Below are positions 37,401 to 45,533 of a stretch of 64,000 nucleotides of DNA, piece after piece (position 1 is the first letter of the stretch; each line of letters starts with the position of its first letter). The DNA is from Clostridium felsineum DSM 794 (GTDB lineage Bacteria > Bacillota > Clostridia > Clostridiales > Clostridiaceae): NCBI RefSeq assembly GCF_002006355.2, contig NZ_CP096980.1:2666001-2730000 (forward strand), in the 5' to 3' direction. The notes under the pieces were generated by a model that was not told the DNA's origin, did no database searches, and was given only the letters and a program-made list of their open reading frames with translations. The position numbers and the translations under genes are program-made.

Positions 37401-37996
37401 TCCACAAAACTACATTCTATACTTCTTAGAAAATCATCATAGATACTATCCTTTTCAATGTCCGTGCTGCTGCAATATACAGAATAGAGAATCATCCTTG
37501 AATTTTCTCCTGCAAATTTCGCAGCCTTAACCACATCCTTAGGACTTTCCCTGCATATATCATATATAATTTTAAAATCCCTCTTATTTAATCTAGCATA
37601 ATCAAAGGTTATATGTTCTAAATACAAGGCTAAAACTATATATTTCTCTATTCCCGCTTTCATATACTCATTTAAAGTATAATCATATAAAACATACTGA
37701 GCTTTTGTAATTATTTTAATAGCTGAAACCTCACCCAAAGAGAACAATATGTCTATGTATTTTTTTAGATACTTACTTTCTCTATAACTATTTATAGCTT
37801 TGTAAGCTTCTACAACTTCTTCTACGTCGTCATAAGAAAATGTATTAAAATCAAGCCTTGGCAATAAACTTAAAAATTCTGTTTCACTAATTTTGTCTTC
37901 TATATAATCCGGTAATTTTTCTATGATATTTTCATGTATTTCTAACTGTTCAAGTGCCTTTGATATTTTATCTAATAAGTGCTCTTTTAAATTCAT
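34457..37996 (-). CDS. Large DUF4132 protein
   Basis: The 1179-residue cytoplasmic protein is mostly alpha-helical and HEAT-like in its first two thirds. The C-terminal third carries the DUF4132 domain (FDYGIRRFAVRLMEDLTLQV, then ERKWLRDEWINLF and GLVWGVYKE). E. coli YehI/MolR have this domain. It is the last gene of the operon, 9 bases after a 105-residue gene. There is no signal peptide or membrane span. Its function is unknown; its size and helical solenoid suggest a scaffold or substrate-binding platform for the AAA+ machine. Confidence 0.85.
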   Translation of the reverse strand: MNLKEHLLDKISKALEQLEIHENIIEKLPDYIEDKISETEFLSLLPRLDFNTFSYDDVEEVVEAYKAINSYRESKYLKKYIDILFSLGEVSAIKIITKAQYVLYDYTLNEYMKAGIEKYIVLALYLEHITFDYARLNKRDFKIIYDICRESPKDVVKAAKFAGENSRMILYSVYCSSTDIEKDSIYDDFLRSIECSFVDSIDRLYDKKLPSNVTSPVKEFLKGNIDKIEEEILDKIKVHKYDIYIFKILALFSTLNLDKSPVLKRIMQFLSEVDYKNTLDFAYDNIKKVDSIEIYKAFGISLKYYISWYVKKFIGSNDLKYVLKKKYEEDKEAFEEAIKISEGYVRSELIKFMLNTSKRQKYIKELCYDCINIFTKTFSSREISLEKINEIQEFLCSEKSILKIENTIKETDFGEDFPWGVMDDLIGILYLLPKGEDISLSVYERTIVLLGALGYQGVIRRLACNYENGKVKYVKEKFDNIFNLFEKYGLAVEMQMKTIDNMINYYDCTVEEIDALKAVLEKLIDKNSMEVIKNIKSLSVEGKCVFLDHAFIIKEEDSMKQIIDMFGDASKRVRERFVKLFIGKLEFINLIIEKLKSKKKSEREVCVNILSEWLMDEKTKGETKDRIKKTLSEVLKTEKNDKLKKALLDVLSLEKKFKTNEIKDVEITKKLVKENKSNSLSWLELDSLSKVRLKGKEEFCENDYLKALIICYSSLKEIGVSYEGNNLSQKLNKIDLQIFANQVFDIWFSKGAEAKKRWVLSFSSVYGGNEIVSKLEKRINEWSKNSRGAIASEAVKALAINGSNEALLIVDGISRKFKFKQVKKAGQEALKIAAKALNISVEELSDRVVPTLGFNKRGERIFDYGIRRFAVRLMEDLTLQVYDENEKKLKALPSPGKRDDETKAKEAYAEYKMFKKQLKTVKAVQTNRLDLALSTERKWLRDEWINLFVENPIMHSFAIGLVWGVYKESKLLDTFRYMEDGTFNTKDEDEFEISENHSIGLVHPLELNNEDLELWKQQLSDYEIIQPIRQLEREVFQVNEEEKGKEYIERFGGMIINGLSLSGKIMNYGWSRGSILDAGVYYEFYAEDDKLNIGAELKFEGLGVGYENEDTTIYTLRFYKANTVKRGSYVYDEIKKANVIKPEEVPSRYFSEILYQVSNAVASSNVVDDNWKKKSGIKF

Positions 37997-38005
37997 TTTT
38001 ACCTC

Positions 38006-38323
38006 CTAAGTTATCTTTTGTTTTAAAATCATAAGCTGAAGCTTTTGGCTAATAATACTAAGGTACTCATTTAATTCACAATATTCATGAGTTAATCTTG
38101 CATAGTTAAAATCAAAGCTATGTCTTTTTTTATTAAATTCATTTACTATATTCTTTAATTTTAAAGCACCATATTTCATGCCTACACTTTCTAAAATAGT
38201 GCTTAATCTTAAAAACTCCCTTACAGTAACTTCATGAGGAGAATTAAATCCACTAAAAAACAAATCTCTTATATTATCTTGAACTTCATTTATAATTCTC
38301 TTGATCTCTCTATACTCCTTCAC
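38006..38323 (-). CDS. Small helical protein of unknown function in the MoxR/VWA operon
   Basis: The 105-residue protein is charged and probably helical (VQDNIRDLFFSGFNS, REFLRLSTILES). It has no motif I recognise. It lies 10 bases downstream of the SWIM gene and 9 bases upstream of the DUF4132 gene on the same strand, so it is almost certainly a part of the same system. A loose similarity is visible to the SWIM protein segment VTGLSRASITTLDRLN...CHNYGLFNFEKTVRRI, which would suggest a related helical module. Confidence 0.65.
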   Translation of the reverse strand: MKEYREIKRIINEVQDNIRDLFFSGFNSPHEVTVREFLRLSTILESVGMKYGALKLKNIVNEFNKKRHSFDFNYARLTHEYCELNEYLSIISQKLQLMILKQKIT

Positions 38324-38333
38324 GTTATCACCC

Positions 38334-39998
38334 CTAAAGAGTTAAATTATTTATTTCTCCAATTTTATCATAACAGCTTATAGGAAAGAATCTTAATTCT
38401 CCATTTTCTATATAAACCCTTCCAAAAAAACAATTTGATTTTTGGCGTTTTACTATTCTTTCAATTCTCCTTATCATATCTTTTGTCCTAGTAGAATCTT
38501 TTACAGATAAATTAATTATTCCATTGTTTTTATCATAGATAGGTACTATAAATTCCCCATTTACATCTTTAAACATTGTAGCTCCAAACTTAGATACATT
38601 AAGAAAAATCATATTATAATTCTCTTCCTTTTTTTCATTCATAAATATATTTTCTAAAACAGAATTCCAATCATCATAGGTTATTTCATCTCTATTTAAT
38701 TCATATATACTAGTTTTATCAATTATTGTTCCATAAGACTTAGAGCTTGAAGATAATCTTCTTTTGAAATTAGACCTAGCATAAAATAATTTAAAACTTA
38801 TACTGCTTAAATCGCATATACTGCAATTTAACTTCCAAGGAGAATTACTGTTCCAATTCTTTTTTTGTACTTCATCATAATATGTTGGCATCAAATCATT
38901 ATAAGTATATATATGTGCTGATATGTTATCCATAAAATAATAAGTAATCCCTTCATAACCTGAATTGCTTTTCCACCTCTCAGCTGCAAAACCACTAAGC
39001 ACTAAAGGAGGAATTTCATAATAGGAGCTTTTAAATTCACCTACTAATTGTTTTAAGCTATTAGAATCCTTTGAATTATAAAGAAAACCCGCCTTAGAGT
39101 ACAGTGAAGTAAGCTCATTTAATAGCTTTTCTTTTATAAAAGATGCATTTTTATTAAAGTAAAGAGAGAAATCTTCTTTAATTCTTCTTACAGTTTTCTC
39201 AAAATTGAAAAGCCCATAATTATGACATATTATTGATAAATTATTTAATCTGTCTAATGTGGTTATTGATGCTCTTGAAAGTCCTGTAACCAGTATTTTT
39301 TCAATTTCTTCTTGCACTTTTAATGAAGCTTTTTTAAACCTTTCTTCATCAAATTCTACGGCTTTTGGCTTAAACTTTTTAAGTTCCTCTAAGGTAACAA
39401 ATCCCTTTTTCAATTTATATAAAATAATCGCTTCTGCTTTATGAGTACAAAAATCTTTATTCTTACAGCTGCATATATAATTTTCACTTTGTCCCAAAAG
39501 CTTAACCGATGCGTCCTCATCCTTAAGAATAACTTCCACAATAGAGCCTTCATTTACCTCAAAATTCACTCCGTTTTCTATTTTATTAAGTATATTCTGT
39601 AATTTTTTTTCTCCTATTTTCTTCTTTATTTCTTCTATTTTAAAATCTTCTATTATTTTAAGATAATCTTTCTTTACTTGATTTATATCTTTTAACTGAA
39701 AAATTTCATCTTTATTTTCAAGTAAATGCAAATATGCCATAATAATATGCTTACAAATACTCCTTGAAGGGCAGCTGCACTTATACTTATTTATGTTTTC
39801 TTCTATATAACACACTATATCATCGAATTCAAATCGTATATATGAATCTTTAATTTCATACTTTATACTTTCAATCTTTAAAAGATCCTTTTGTGCCCTC
39901 TTAACAATTCCCTTGTTACTTATTCCTATAAGATAAGCCTCATTTATGCTTTCAACAAATACACTTATTTTTTTCAGGAAATTATCTTTGCTATCCAA
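38334..39998 (-). CDS. Double SWIM zinc-finger protein
   Basis: The 554-residue protein has two SWIM motifs of the CxC...CxH type: C74, C76, C82, H84 and C176, C178, C184, H186. SWIM domains bind DNA or protein. The rest is helical followed by a mixed C-terminal domain with no assigned family. It starts at TTG, with GGGAGG 8 bases upstream, and overlaps the VWA gene by 25 bases. E. coli YehQ is the likely counterpart. This is the best candidate for the nucleic-acid or substrate adaptor. Confidence 0.85.
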   Translation of the reverse strand: MDSKDNFLKKISVFVESINEAYLIGISNKGIVKRAQKDLLKIESIKYEIKDSYIRFEFDDIVCYIEENINKYKCSCPSRSICKHIIMAYLHLLENKDEIFQLKDINQVKKDYLKIIEDFKIEEIKKKIGEKKLQNILNKIENGVNFEVNEGSIVEVILKDEDASVKLLGQSENYICSCKNKDFCTHKAEAIILYKLKKGFVTLEELKKFKPKAVEFDEERFKKASLKVQEEIEKILVTGLSRASITTLDRLNNLSIICHNYGLFNFEKTVRRIKEDFSLYFNKNASFIKEKLLNELTSLYSKAGFLYNSKDSNSLKQLVGEFKSSYYEIPPLVLSGFAAERWKSNSGYEGITYYFMDNISAHIYTYNDLMPTYYDEVQKKNWNSNSPWKLNCSICDLSSISFKLFYARSNFKRRLSSSSKSYGTIIDKTSIYELNRDEITYDDWNSVLENIFMNEKKEENYNMIFLNVSKFGATMFKDVNGEFIVPIYDKNNGIINLSVKDSTRTKDMIRRIERIVKRQKSNCFFGRVYIENGELRFFPISCYDKIGEINNLTL

Positions 39999-41083
39999 TC
40001 TGCTAACCTCCCTGGTGTTATAGCCGCAACCTCTGCTCCAAGCTTCGTCATATTTAACGCTGCATTTTTATCATAGGAAGGAGCTGCTTTAATATCAAGT
40101 GATGTAAGAACTATAAGCTTTGTTCCACTTTCAATAATAGATTTTACCCTCCTATAAAGTTCATTATATCTATATCCTTCATATAAATCTGTGACTAAAA
40201 CTAGTATTGTTCTATGAGGATTTTCAACTAACCCTTCACAATAAGTTAATGCTTTTGTTATATTAGTTCCACCACCAAGCTGCACGCTCATAAGGGTTTC
40301 AACAGCATCTTCAACGTAATTAGTTAAATCTACCACTTCCGTATCAAATATAACAAGATTTGTTTTTAGCATAGGAAGTTTTGAAAATATACCTGCCATA
40401 ATTGCACTATGAATTAAAGAATCAAGCATAGAACCGCTTTCATCAACTGCTATTATTATTCTCCAGGGATTAAATCTTTTAACTCTTTCATTAAAGTATA
40501 TTTTATCTACATTAATGGTCTTTTTGTCAATATCATAATTCTTAAGATTCATTTTTATTGTCTTTTTAAAATCTATATTCCTTGAGGACTTTAGCGTTGT
40601 TGATTTATTTTTATTAATTATTCCTGTAATTGAATTCTTAATGTCACTTTCAATACTTTTAGTTATATCCTCTGCAACTTTTTTTACAATAGCCTTTGCT
40701 GCATCTAAAACTTCCCCCCGCATAAGGTGCTTCATTTGAAGTATACTCTTTAAAAGTTCCCTGTTGGGTTCCAATTTTTCAAGCACTTCTTTATTGGTTA
40801 ACATCTCTGTAAGCTTATATCTTTCTATAGCATGCTTCTCCATAATCTCAACGGTTTCTTTTGGAAAGAGTTTTCTTATACTAGTTATCCACTTTGGAAC
40901 AGTTAAATTTGACGGTGCCAAACTTCCCCTACCTTTTATTCCATCCTTTTCACTGTATTCTCTTGAGTATAAGAACTCTAGTAAATCGTCCATTTCTATG
41001 TATTTTGCATTATTTTCTTCAAAGGGTATTCTTGAATCAGAATATTTTCCAAGTATAAGTCTCCACTTATTTATATTGTTCAA
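39974..41083 (-). CDS. VWA-domain protein of the YehP type
   Basis: The 369-residue protein has a helical N-terminus (to about 190) and a von Willebrand A domain from about 205. The metal site reads DESGS (D214, S216, S218), with GGGTNITKAL and VTDLYEG completing it. VWA proteins paired with MoxR ATPases act as adaptors or insert metals into targets. It starts at TTG after GAGGAGG and overlaps the preceding gene by 17 bases. Both overlaps indicate coupled translation and fixed stoichiometry. Confidence 0.88.
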   Translation of the reverse strand: MNNINKWRLILGKYSDSRIPFEENNAKYIEMDDLLEFLYSREYSEKDGIKGRGSLAPSNLTVPKWITSIRKLFPKETVEIMEKHAIERYKLTEMLTNKEVLEKLEPNRELLKSILQMKHLMRGEVLDAAKAIVKKVAEDITKSIESDIKNSITGIINKNKSTTLKSSRNIDFKKTIKMNLKNYDIDKKTINVDKIYFNERVKRFNPWRIIIAVDESGSMLDSLIHSAIMAGIFSKLPMLKTNLVIFDTEVVDLTNYVEDAVETLMSVQLGGGTNITKALTYCEGLVENPHRTILVLVTDLYEGYRYNELYRRVKSIIESGTKLIVLTSLDIKAAPSYDKNAALNMTKLGAEVAAITPGRLADWIAKIIS

Positions 41084-43472
41084 TTAAGAATCCCTCCTCT
41101 TTCATTTTATCCGTAGCATATACATCTATATAAGAACCTAGCTTTAAAATATCTGAAGATACATCTTTAAGGCTATCAAAATGCTTTTTATTAATATTAC
41201 AAATTCCAGCAACCTTTTCACCAATTTCATCTATTTCTCTAGGAATAAAATAACTAAAAGCAAGTCTTAATTCCGGCATAATCTTAAAAAACTCTTCGTC
41301 AGTAACTGTATTTAGAAATTTATCTATAGCTTTTAATATTGAACTTTCTACAAATACTAAATCTCTTGCAGTTGAAAAAAGTCCATTTAAAAACTTTGGT
41401 GCATTAAGAACCTTACCTTTAGTTCCAAGAATATATCCTTCCACTGCTTTTTTAATTTTATCTTGTTTAAACTCATTCATTCCATAAAGTATTCCATATG
41501 CTGCACCCTCAATTCCGGCATTTACGTCTTTCACTTTAATAAGGCTTATTAAGGCTTCCCTTAACAAAATATCATCTATTTTAAGTTCTCTGTTTAGAAC
41601 TATATTAAATAGCTCCTTTAAGACATTAATTCCCTTTAAGGTTTCTTCTTCTGGTATATTAGCAATGCCCTTAATAAGTATGCATGCCTTACTATAAATG
41701 CTAAAAATTATATCTTCAAGCTTAATAATTGAATTCATAAAATATAGTTCTTTCATGCTGCTAATATAATTAAGATAATGCATACACTCAATTAGAGAAT
41801 ATATATTTCCATCCTCTGAAATAACTTTTTCAAGACAATCTATTGTTAAAGAAAATGCATCATCAAGCCCCATATTGAAGGTATCCACTAAAATTTTTGA
41901 TAACATAGCTGAATTTGAAGAAGTATCTTTTAACCTTTTTCTTATAATATAGGTTGTAGCTTCCTTCAAAGTTCCACCATAAACCGAATTTTCAATTAAA
42001 GCAGAATCTACCGCTGCGCTCCATCTATAATTCCATATTTCTCTAACTAAATTCAAATTCTTCTTTAAAATAATATTAGGTCCCTTAATCCTATTACAAA
42101 AATCAGTATTTAGAAACTGCATTCTATACATAAAACAGCTTATTTTTCTATGCTTTTGGGACGAAAATATGTCCAAAGAAAGTTCCTGCCTTAAGCTTAT
42201 ATTTACTTTAAGCTTGTACTTATCTGTAGTATTTTTAAAATCATAATACAAAGGTGGCATATTAAAAGAACTGCAAAGACTTCCTACCTTGTTTCCTCTA
42301 ATGTGCTTATATAAAATTTCAAGCGGCCCCTTAGTAGCTACATTCAGATCACCTTTTATAAATGAAGAGATTACACTATCTATAAGTTCATATACTCCAG
42401 GACTATTCTTTTCCCTAAGGCTAGAAAGTCCACCTGCCATATCAAATGCACATATTTCATCAAAGGTTGAAAGACATCCATCATTCTTTCTCACTAATTT
42501 TCCCGTCTCAATTAAATTTAAAAGTACAGCTTCTTCATAAGGTTTATCAGAACTTTTCTCTATATTTTTCCATACTTCTTCATAAAAATTTGGATATGGC
42601 ATACCACTTGCATAACCATTAAGACTATCTAAAGCCTCCATAGAATATGGCATAACATATACTCCTGTATCGCTTCTATTAGCCTTTTTCAATTTAAATT
42701 TGTTTTCAGTATTAAGTAATTTTATTATTCCATAGGTATGAAAACCACCTGTAACTACAAGAACCTTTTTATATTTCAGGCAGGCTTTCTTTATGTTTTG
42801 TGCCATAAAAGCTTCTCTTTGAATACAGCCTTCAAGGAGAAGTTCCTCTTCTTTACTATATAATCTAGACAAATAGCAATAAGAAAGGATATCTCTAACA
42901 AAAACTTCTTTGCTTTCAGAAAGTCCTTTAACTTCAAAATCCTTCTCCCAAAATTCATTAAAATCTCTACAATTCTCCTTTTTTAAAACCGACTCTATAA
43001 ATCTATTTTTAAAAAGAAGGTAGTCATCGTTATAACTTAATTTATCATCTCTCTTTAATAGTCCTTTGCCTAATACGCTATTAGCTAATATATCACCATA
43101 AGATAAGTCTATAAATTCTGTTTTTATATTTTTCTTCTTTCCTTCTCTTATAGCAACAAGTTCTGGAGAATAATCTAAAAAAGGATAATAGCATCTATAC
43201 TTTTCCTTTGAATTACAGTAACAATAATAAATAGCAAATGGAGCTTTATTTTCCTCATAAGAAAGAAAATCTATTATCTCATTTCCATCATAAGGTCCCT
43301 CAATTAATATTACTTCTGGTGAATATTCATTAATTGTATCTCTTAAATGATAAGCACATGCTGGACTATGGTGCCTTATAGGAAAAAACACTAATTCTGA
43401 ATTCAAATCAAAGAAAACCTTAAACAACTCTTCTATTTTATCCATTTCCTTGCTTTGTAATAACTCTCCCAT
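41067..43472 (-). CDS. DUF5682 protein (YehM type) with hydrolase-like motifs
   Basis: The 801-residue protein has the DUF5682 signature: FPIRHHSPACAYHL (H34, H35), VILIEGPYDG (E58), a QREAFMAQNI segment and VTGGFHTYGII (H245). The His-Glu...Arg-Glu...GGxH pattern is like the EreA/ChaN/TraB superfamily of metal-dependent hydrolases. The C-terminal half is a helical repeat region. It overlaps MoxR by 40 bases. ATG 43472 has GGAG 4 bases upstream. Enzyme activity is inferred only. Confidence 0.8.
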   Translation of the reverse strand: MGELLQSKEMDKIEELFKVFFDLNSELVFFPIRHHSPACAYHLRDTINEYSPEVILIEGPYDGNEIIDFLSYEENKAPFAIYYCYCNSKEKYRCYYPFLDYSPELVAIREGKKKNIKTEFIDLSYGDILANSVLGKGLLKRDDKLSYNDDYLLFKNRFIESVLKKENCRDFNEFWEKDFEVKGLSESKEVFVRDILSYCYLSRLYSKEEELLLEGCIQREAFMAQNIKKACLKYKKVLVVTGGFHTYGIIKLLNTENKFKLKKANRSDTGVYVMPYSMEALDSLNGYASGMPYPNFYEEVWKNIEKSSDKPYEEAVLLNLIETGKLVRKNDGCLSTFDEICAFDMAGGLSSLREKNSPGVYELIDSVISSFIKGDLNVATKGPLEILYKHIRGNKVGSLCSSFNMPPLYYDFKNTTDKYKLKVNISLRQELSLDIFSSQKHRKISCFMYRMQFLNTDFCNRIKGPNIILKKNLNLVREIWNYRWSAAVDSALIENSVYGGTLKEATTYIIRKRLKDTSSNSAMLSKILVDTFNMGLDDAFSLTIDCLEKVISEDGNIYSLIECMHYLNYISSMKELYFMNSIIKLEDIIFSIYSKACILIKGIANIPEEETLKGINVLKELFNIVLNRELKIDDILLREALISLIKVKDVNAGIEGAAYGILYGMNEFKQDKIKKAVEGYILGTKGKVLNAPKFLNGLFSTARDLVFVESSILKAIDKFLNTVTDEEFFKIMPELRLAFSYFIPREIDEIGEKVAGICNINKKHFDSLKDVSSDILKLGSYIDVYATDKMKEEGFLIEQYK

Positions 43473-44545
43473 AGTTCTCCACCTTCTACAGCTTTTGACT
43501 TAACTATAACATTAAAATAATTTTTTAATTTTTGAATATCTTCCCTAGTCTCTTTAAGTATAGCTCCCATTATATTTTGCACCAACGAATCTAAACTTAT
43601 GGAACTTTCTCCATAGTAATAGCCAGAAATCATTGTCTGGTAGTATACTGATACTGCCTCAGCAGTACTCATAACAGAAGCAGGCTTATCTATTCTTATT
43701 CCATTAGATGATATCCCTTCCCTCAATTCATGAAAGGTGATTGCTAAAAGCTCTGCAACATTTTTATCTACCTCCATTTTGACTTTATCTTGATCTTTTA
43801 ATTTTTCCACTTCATTTATTATTATCTCAGCCTCCATAGAAACATGTCTTATAGGAACTATAGTTTCAAAATTAAATCTTCTTTTTAGAGCACTACTCAT
43901 CTCATTAACACCTTTATCTCTTGTATTTGCAGTGCCTATAACATTAAAACCTGGTTTTGCAAATAAAACTCCTATTTCTTCACCAAGTTCAGGTATACTT
44001 AAAACTTTATCGCTTAAAACACTTATTAAACTATCTTGAATTTCTGAAGGACACCTTGTGATTTCTTCAAATCTTGTTATTATTCCCTTTTCCATTCCTA
44101 CAAAAAGTGGTGCTTTAACTAATGCTTCAACTGTTGGTCCTTCATTTAAAAGCATCGAGTAATTCCAAGAATATTTAATCATATCCTCAGTAGTTCCTGC
44201 TGTTCCTTGTACAGTGTTATTACTATAGCCACATATAGCAGCTGCTAAAAGTTCTGATAACATTGTTTTTGCTGTTCCTGGTTCACCAACTAGCATAAGT
44301 CCTCTATTTCCGGCAAGAGTTATAATACACCTTTCTACTAAAGCATCATTTCCAAAAAACTTTTTCTTTATTTTTATTTCTTTATTTCTATATATAATGG
44401 GCTTATCACTTCCAAGTATGAACTTTCGCACTGATTTTGGTGACAATGTCCAATTGCTTGGTTTTATACCATCATCATCATTTTTTAATGCCCTAAGTTC
44501 TTCTTTATATAGTGCCTCTACAGGAGGCTTTAACATATTCTGCAT
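43433..44545 (-). CDS. MoxR-family AAA+ ATPase, YehL subfamily
   Basis: The 370-residue ATPase has Walker A GEPGTAKT (87-94), sensor-1 GTANTRDKG and the arginine region SALKRRFNF. Walker B reads RFEEITR (E160, E161) where DE is usual, so the metal-binding aspartate is replaced by glutamate. MoxR proteins use ATP to remodel targets with VWA partners, and one is encoded two genes downstream. ATG 44545 follows GGGAG by 10 bases. It is the first gene of the operon; no clear sigma-A promoter was found in the AT-rich gap upstream. Confidence 0.9.
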   Translation of the reverse strand: MQNMLKPPVEALYKEELRALKNDDDGIKPSNWTLSPKSVRKFILGSDKPIIYRNKEIKIKKKFFGNDALVERCIITLAGNRGLMLVGEPGTAKTMLSELLAAAICGYSNNTVQGTAGTTEDMIKYSWNYSMLLNEGPTVEALVKAPLFVGMEKGIITRFEEITRCPSEIQDSLISVLSDKVLSIPELGEEIGVLFAKPGFNVIGTANTRDKGVNEMSSALKRRFNFETIVPIRHVSMEAEIIINEVEKLKDQDKVKMEVDKNVAELLAITFHELREGISSNGIRIDKPASVMSTAEAVSVYYQTMISGYYYGESSISLDSLVQNIMGAILKETREDIQKLKNYFNVIVKSKAVEGGELWESYYKARKWIK

Positions 44546-44745
44546 TATAAAATCACTCCCTAGTAATTTACTTTATTATCTCATATTTTATATAAACGTA
44601 CCATATTTATATTTTTTTCGATAATTATATTAAGCATTTCACTCGTATTTTTATAATATATTTAATTATATTTTATTATTTATTATACTTTACATAAAAC
44701 ACAATATTTGTTAATATAACATTGAAATACAAAGGAGATGTTTTA

Positions 44746-45441
44746 ATGCATACAAATTCAATAACAAAAACTATTTCTATTTTTTTAGCTGGCGATTCCA
44801 CTGTAGCAAACTACCCAGCCAATGAAGCTCCTATGGCTGGCTGGGGACAACTTATAGGAAAGTACTTTAAGGAAAATATCATTATCAGAAACTATGCCTT
44901 ACCTGGTAGAAGTTCAAAAAGTTTTATAGATGAAGGTGTATTAGATAAAATATTAAAAGAGATAAAAGAAAATGATTATTTACTAATTCAATTTGGACAC
45001 AATGACGAGAAAAAGTATGATCCTTCAAGATATTCAAATCCAGATAACAGCTACAAAGAATATTTAAAACAATATATTAACGGGGCTAGACAGCATGGTG
45101 CAATTCCAATACTTATAACGCCTGTCTCAAGAAGAACCTTTGATAAAAATAACAATATTGAGTGCTCTCATGGAAAGTATCCTGATTCTATGAAAGATTT
45201 AGCAAATACTGAACAGGTTACGCTAATAGATTTGACTCGTATAAGTAAGAACTACTTTGAAAGCCTAGGAGCTGAAAAGACAAAAAATATTTTTTTACAT
45301 TTAAAACCTGGAGAAAATAAAAACTACATAAATGGAGTAAACGACAATACACACTTTCATGAAAATGGAGCTAACGAAATAGGCCATTTGATAGTAAAAG
45401 AATTAAAATCAGATAGTACATTAAATAAATTCATACTATAA
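44746..45441 (+). CDS. Cytoplasmic SGNH hydrolase, rhamnogalacturonan acetylesterase-like
   Basis: The 231-residue protein is closely related to the secreted one at 18103: AGDSTVANY, LPGRSSKSF, FGHNDEK and DNTHFHENGA are all present. There is no signal peptide, so it should deacetylate imported oligosaccharides. ATG 44746 follows AAAGGAG by 8 bases; an upstream ATG at 44722 has no such site. It is divergent from the MoxR operon. Confidence 0.86.
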   Translation: MHTNSITKTISIFLAGDSTVANYPANEAPMAGWGQLIGKYFKENIIIRNYALPGRSSKSFIDEGVLDKILKEIKENDYLLIQFGHNDEKKYDPSRYSNPDNSYKEYLKQYINGARQHGAIPILITPVSRRTFDKNNNIECSHGKYPDSMKDLANTEQVTLIDLTRISKNYFESLGAEKTKNIFLHLKPGENKNYINGVNDNTHFHENGANEIGHLIVKELKSDSTLNKFIL

Positions 45442-45445
45442 CAAA

Positions 45446-45494
45446 AAAGAACATTTACAGACTTTACCTTAATAAAATCATAAACGTTCTTTTT
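45446..45494. terminator. Possible terminator after the cytoplasmic esterase gene
   Basis: AAAAAGAAC and GTTCTTTTT form a stem with a large loop, so this is a weak call. Confidence 0.4.
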
Positions 45495-45533
45495 ATATAC
45501 TTAATTTAATAATTAAACTCAACTTATCATACA

